From the NCBI GenBank assembly GCA_016930735.1, contig JAFGGF010000275.1, forward strand, positions 1 through 8,842: a stretch of DNA of 8,842 nt, in the 5' to 3' direction. A program made the translations under genes and the position numbers. Below are positions 6,366-8,842 of the stretch, piece by piece. Within the stretch, counting starts at the first letter, position 1. Each line of letters begins with the position of its first letter. Below the pieces are notes generated by a model. That model had not been told where the DNA came from. It searched no databases and saw only the letters and a list, made by a program, of their open reading frames with translations. The stretch comes from Prolixibacteraceae bacterium. Its GTDB lineage: Bacteria; Bacteroidota; Bacteroidia; Bacteroidales; Prolixibacteraceae.

Positions 6366-7847
6366 ATGAAAAAACTAATAAGCCTAATACCCATTCTTTT
6401 TGTAATTACTGTGTTTGCTCAACACAGCGATGAAGGAGTAAAATACTTTGAACCAAAAGACAAACTGGTGCTTGAAAAGCTGGAAGAATGGCAGGACATG
6501 AAGTTTGGGCTGCTAATGCATTGGGGTGCTTACAGCCAGTGGGGGATTGTGGAATCGTGGTCGCTATGCCCTGAGGATTATGGCTGGTGTGTCCGTAAAA
6601 AAGGTTCATCACCGGAAAATTATTTCGAATACAAAAAAGAATATGAAAACCTGAAACTGACCTTTAATCCTGTAGGCTTCGAACCCGAAAACTGGGCAAA
6701 AGCAGCTAAAAATGCAGGAATGAAATATGTGGTTTTCACAACCAAACACCACGATGGATTCTGTATGTTCGATTCAAAATATACTGATTATAAAATTACA
6801 AGCCCCGGCTGTCCCTTCAGTGTAAACCCAAGGGCTAATGTTGCAAAGGATATTTTTGATGGTTTCCGGGCTGAAGGATTGTGGGCAGGCGCTTATTTTT
6901 CAAAACCCGACTGGCACAGCGAATTTTACTGGGATCCGAAATTCCCTCCCCTCGACCGGAATGTAAATTACGACCCGGCAGAGCATCCTGATAAATGGGA
7001 AAAATTTGTGGAGTTTACCCAAAACCAAATCATGGAGCTTTTATCGGATTATGGAAAGATAGACATTCTTTGGCTTGATGGTGGCTGGGTGGCAAAAAAA
7101 TCGGAAGAGGAAATAAAGAATTATTATCAGCAAATAGCAGACAATCCGGGTTCAGGATTTCCTAAAACCCGTGAGGTAAATCAGGATATCAGGATGGATG
7201 AGATTGCAGCCATAGCCAGGGAAAAACAACCCGGAATTATTGTGGTCGACCGTGCAGTGAATGGCCCCAACCAGAATTACCTCACCCCTGAAAACCGGGT
7301 TCCTGAAACAACTCTCCCCTACCCATGGGAATCGTGTATCATTGCAGGCGGTGGCTGGTCGTGGGTGCCCGATGCCAAATTTATGACACCTAAACAGGCA
7401 ATTCACATGCTGGTTGATATTGTTGCCAAAGGTGGAAACCTTCTTTATAATATAGCTCCGGGCCCCGACGGGAAATGGCCTGCAGACGCCTATAAACTTC
7501 TGAATGAAATGGGAAAATGGATTGACGTTAATGGTGAAGCCATATACGGAACACGTGCAATTATTTCCTATAAAAATGAAAATATCTGCTTGACAAATAA
7601 AAAAGACACAAAAACAATTTTTGCCATTTTCCTCGAAAAAGAAAATTCCCCGGGATTACCCGAATCATTCGAAGTGTTAGGAATAAAGGCAGCAAAAGGC
7701 GCCAGTATTGTTTTACTTGGAACAAACAAAAACCTGAAATGGCAAAATACTGAAAAAGGGATCAGGATTAATGTACCGGAAAACATCAGGGAACATCTGC
7801 CTTGTGAGCTTGCATGGGCTTTTAAAATTTCCAATGTAATACCATAA
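6366..7847 (+). CDS. Secreted alpha-L-fucosidase, GH29
   Basis: A 493-aa retaining alpha-L-fucosidase of family GH29, which hydrolyses terminal L-fucose from glycans. A Sec signal peptide (K2-K3, then hydrophobic to VFA18) points to cleavage before Gln19; with no lipobox, it should be periplasmic or secreted. The catalytic (beta/alpha)8 domain spans about 35-395. Visible landmarks: H52-W-G, KHHDGF (127-132), the strand DILWLDGGW (233-241) with D238 as predicted nucleophile, and GGNLLYNIAPGPDG (356-369). The acid/base is probably one of the conserved glutamates E309 (TPE) or E322 (PWES); sequence alone does not settle which. A small beta-domain follows (about 398-493). Length is typical. The family also includes enzymes that prefer linked or branched fucose, so linkage is unknown. 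It stands alone: no SusCD pair, sensor or fucose catabolic gene is in view. The start is fixed by the signal peptide. Confidence 0.95.
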   Translation: MKKLISLIPILFVITVFAQHSDEGVKYFEPKDKLVLEKLEEWQDMKFGLLMHWGAYSQWGIVESWSLCPEDYGWCVRKKGSSPENYFEYKKEYENLKLTFNPVGFEPENWAKAAKNAGMKYVVFTTKHHDGFCMFDSKYTDYKITSPGCPFSVNPRANVAKDIFDGFRAEGLWAGAYFSKPDWHSEFYWDPKFPPLDRNVNYDPAEHPDKWEKFVEFTQNQIMELLSDYGKIDILWLDGGWVAKKSEEEIKNYYQQIADNPGSGFPKTREVNQDIRMDEIAAIAREKQPGIIVVDRAVNGPNQNYLTPENRVPETTLPYPWESCIIAGGGWSWVPDAKFMTPKQAIHMLVDIVAKGGNLLYNIAPGPDGKWPADAYKLLNEMGKWIDVNGEAIYGTRAIISYKNENICLTNKKDTKTIFAIFLEKENSPGLPESFEVLGIKAAKGASIVLLGTNKNLKWQNTEKGIRINVPENIREHLPCELAWAFKISNVIP

Positions 7848-7856
7848 AATGATTGC

Positions 7857-8444
7857 TTATTGAATCCTGAAATTTATTCTGAATGCCAGTTTTCCCGTTT
7901 CAATTTCTTTAGCCAGCTTTCCATTGGAGTAACCAAAACTAAAATTATAGGCAAATTCAGTATAATATTCCCCTTTCCTAAGATAAGGCTGATTCAACCC
8001 TTCAAAATATCCGTGCATCATTGGAAATTCAATTCTCTCATCATGCCAGGGTGCAATAAATCCGGCCTGCCCTCCATTTGAAAAAATCCATCTCATTTCT
8101 TTTGTCATACTATATCGCAAGAATTTAAAAGGTTTTCCATAATCTTTCCCCTTTGACCTGACTTTACAAAAATCATTAAGCCTGTATACATCATAATCAT
8201 AAAAAGGCAGTGATTCTTCAGTATTATTTTCAATTCGTAAACGAAATGAAAAATTCTCGCCTTGCTCAAAAACGGTTGTGGAATCTCCCATTTCATTCAA
8301 TAGGCAAAATGAAATTTTTATTCTATCAATTTCATGGACAGCCACCGGGTCTTCTGCTAAAACATCAACAACAAATTCGTCAATGTCTTCACATCCGGCA
8401 AAAACAATAATTATAAAAATTATTAAACTAATTTGATAACGCAT
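7857..8444 (-). CDS. Lipoprotein of unknown function, likely surface-exposed
   Basis: I do not recognise the family. The 195-aa product has a signal peptide ending F-A-G-C, making Cys18 the lipid anchor. It is followed at once by an acidic run (E-D-I-D-E), resembling the acidic lipoprotein export signals that send Bacteroidota lipoproteins to the cell surface (established for the phylum; inferred here). Residues about 42-195 alternate hydrophobic and polar positions, with stretches such as F-S-F-R-L-R-I-E-N-N-T (about 65-75) and a final L-A-F-R-I-N-F strand, suggesting an immunoglobulin-like or proteinase-inhibitor-like (BsuPI-type) beta-sandwich. No catalytic motif is visible. Base composition is AT-richer than in the fucosidase gene. 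It is convergent with that gene, with only 9 bp between stop codons and no hairpin there. It is divergent from the membrane-protein gene at the right edge, with 195 bp between starts. Confidence 0.78.
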   Translation of the reverse strand: MRYQISLIIFIIIVFAGCEDIDEFVVDVLAEDPVAVHEIDRIKISFCLLNEMGDSTTVFEQGENFSFRLRIENNTEESLPFYDYDVYRLNDFCKVRSKGKDYGKPFKFLRYSMTKEMRWIFSNGGQAGFIAPWHDERIEFPMMHGYFEGLNQPYLRKGEYYTEFAYNFSFGYSNGKLAKEIETGKLAFRINFRIQ

Positions 8445-8639
8445 TTCAATGTTTTAAAGATTAACTATTTATACTTCAACCAATATTTCGATAATTAATT
8501 CTAAAAATAATAAATTCCATTTTAAAGATTAGATTTTTAATTGTAAAACAGTTAACAAATTCGTTTATAACTTCTTTCAATTTTCAAATCCAGGCATTTT
8601 AAACCGAAGTATTTTGCATGCCATTTTCAAAATAAAACA
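8445..8639. other. Divergent intergenic region, presumed promoters
   Basis: 195 bp of very AT-rich sequence between the start of the minus-strand lipoprotein gene and the plus-strand membrane-protein gene. It must hold both promoters if both genes have their own. No full TAnnTTTG match is seen on the plus strand; TATTTTG at 8611-8617 is one base short of the consensus. No hairpin or repeat stands out. Confidence 0.4.
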
Positions 8640-8842
8640 ATGGTAAAAAAGCAAAATCAGTCATACGCTGTTCGGAAAAAAAGAAGGAAGAAAAGAAAGG
8701 CTGCCGGGAAAAAAACAAACTTCAAAAAATACAGATTAATCGTTTCCGGAATTGTATTAATCAGTTTTGCAATAACCATGTATTTCCCGTTATCGCGTAA
8801 ATACAAAGAACTGACACACCCAAAAGATATCGGGACTGTGCG
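8640..8842 (+). CDS. N-terminal part of a basic single-pass membrane protein (3' end outside window)
   Basis: Partial gene. From the ATG at 8640 the frame stays open for 67 codons to the right edge. The first 32 residues contain 16 Lys/Arg, including V-R-K-K-R-R-K-K-R-K at 11-20, and form a strongly positive cytoplasmic tail. Residues about 33-49 (L-I-V-S-G-I-V-L-I-S-F-A-I-T-M-Y-F) are one transmembrane helix. The chain then continues outside as P-L-S-R-K-Y-K-E-L-T-H-P, so the positive-inside rule gives N-in/C-out. The leader AAAATAAAACA before the ATG is the usual A-rich Bacteroidota form. The function lies in the missing part. Anchored cell-wall enzymes such as GH25 muramidases in this phylum can begin with a similar basic tail plus helix, but nothing here proves that. 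Confidence 0.65.
   Translation, partial: MVKKQNQSYAVRKKRRKKRKAAGKKTNFKKYRLIVSGIVLISFAITMYFPLSRKYKELTHPKDIGTV

Noticed and set aside
1..8842. Polysaccharide-utilisation locus, CRISPR array, transposon, tRNA or defence system
   Set aside because: No SusC/SusD pair, no regularly spaced repeats, no transposase or terminal repeats, no cloverleaf and no nuclease or restriction motifs were seen on either strand.

Overview
The window looks like chromosomal DNA from a member of the Bacteroidota. The evidence is AT-rich DNA, no Shine-Dalgarno sequences before the starts (only short A/T-rich leaders), a Bacteroidota-type -7 promoter element (TAnnTTTG) ahead of the fucosidase gene, a DUF5916-type outer-membrane protein with an N-terminal family-9-like carbohydrate-binding domain, several Cys-anchored lipoproteins and a secreted GH29 fucosidase. 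A glycan-degrading member of the Bacteroidia is the best guess, from gene content only.

Layout, left to right. (1) A plus-strand run: the 3' part of an LVIVD-repeat beta-propeller gene cut by the left edge, then after 14 bp a serine beta-lactamase-fold hydrolase lipoprotein, then after 53 bp the DUF5916 barrel protein. (2) A 182-aa lipoprotein of unknown function on the minus strand, convergent with the barrel gene and 16 bp from it. (3) A 493-bp gene-free stretch with a strong plus-strand intrinsic terminator that has no plus-strand gene before it, and a 29-bp near-perfect dyad ahead of cutC. (4) cutC, a CutC-family TIM-barrel gene. (5) A 298-bp gap with a TAnnTTTG element, a GC-rich hairpin that overlaps a canonical G-quadruplex motif, and two small inverted repeats. 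(6) A secreted GH29 alpha-L-fucosidase. (7) A second unknown minus-strand lipoprotein of 195 aa, convergent with the fucosidase and 9 bp away. (8) The 5' end of a divergent gene for a very basic, single-pass membrane protein, cut by the right edge.

Most products are exported: periplasm, outer membrane or surface. CutC and the basic N-terminus of the last protein are the cytoplasmic exceptions. The fucosidase would release L-fucose from glycans. The serine hydrolase, the barrel and the lipoproteins have no assignable substrates. No SusC/SusD pair, sugar regulator or fucose catabolic gene is present, so this is not a recognisable polysaccharide-utilisation locus. I see no mobile element, CRISPR array, tRNA or rRNA.

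I do not see a clear new multi-gene system. The best leads are non-coding: the orphan terminator (possible small RNA), the dyad before cutC, and the hairpin/G-quadruplex repeat in the likely leader of the fucosidase gene.
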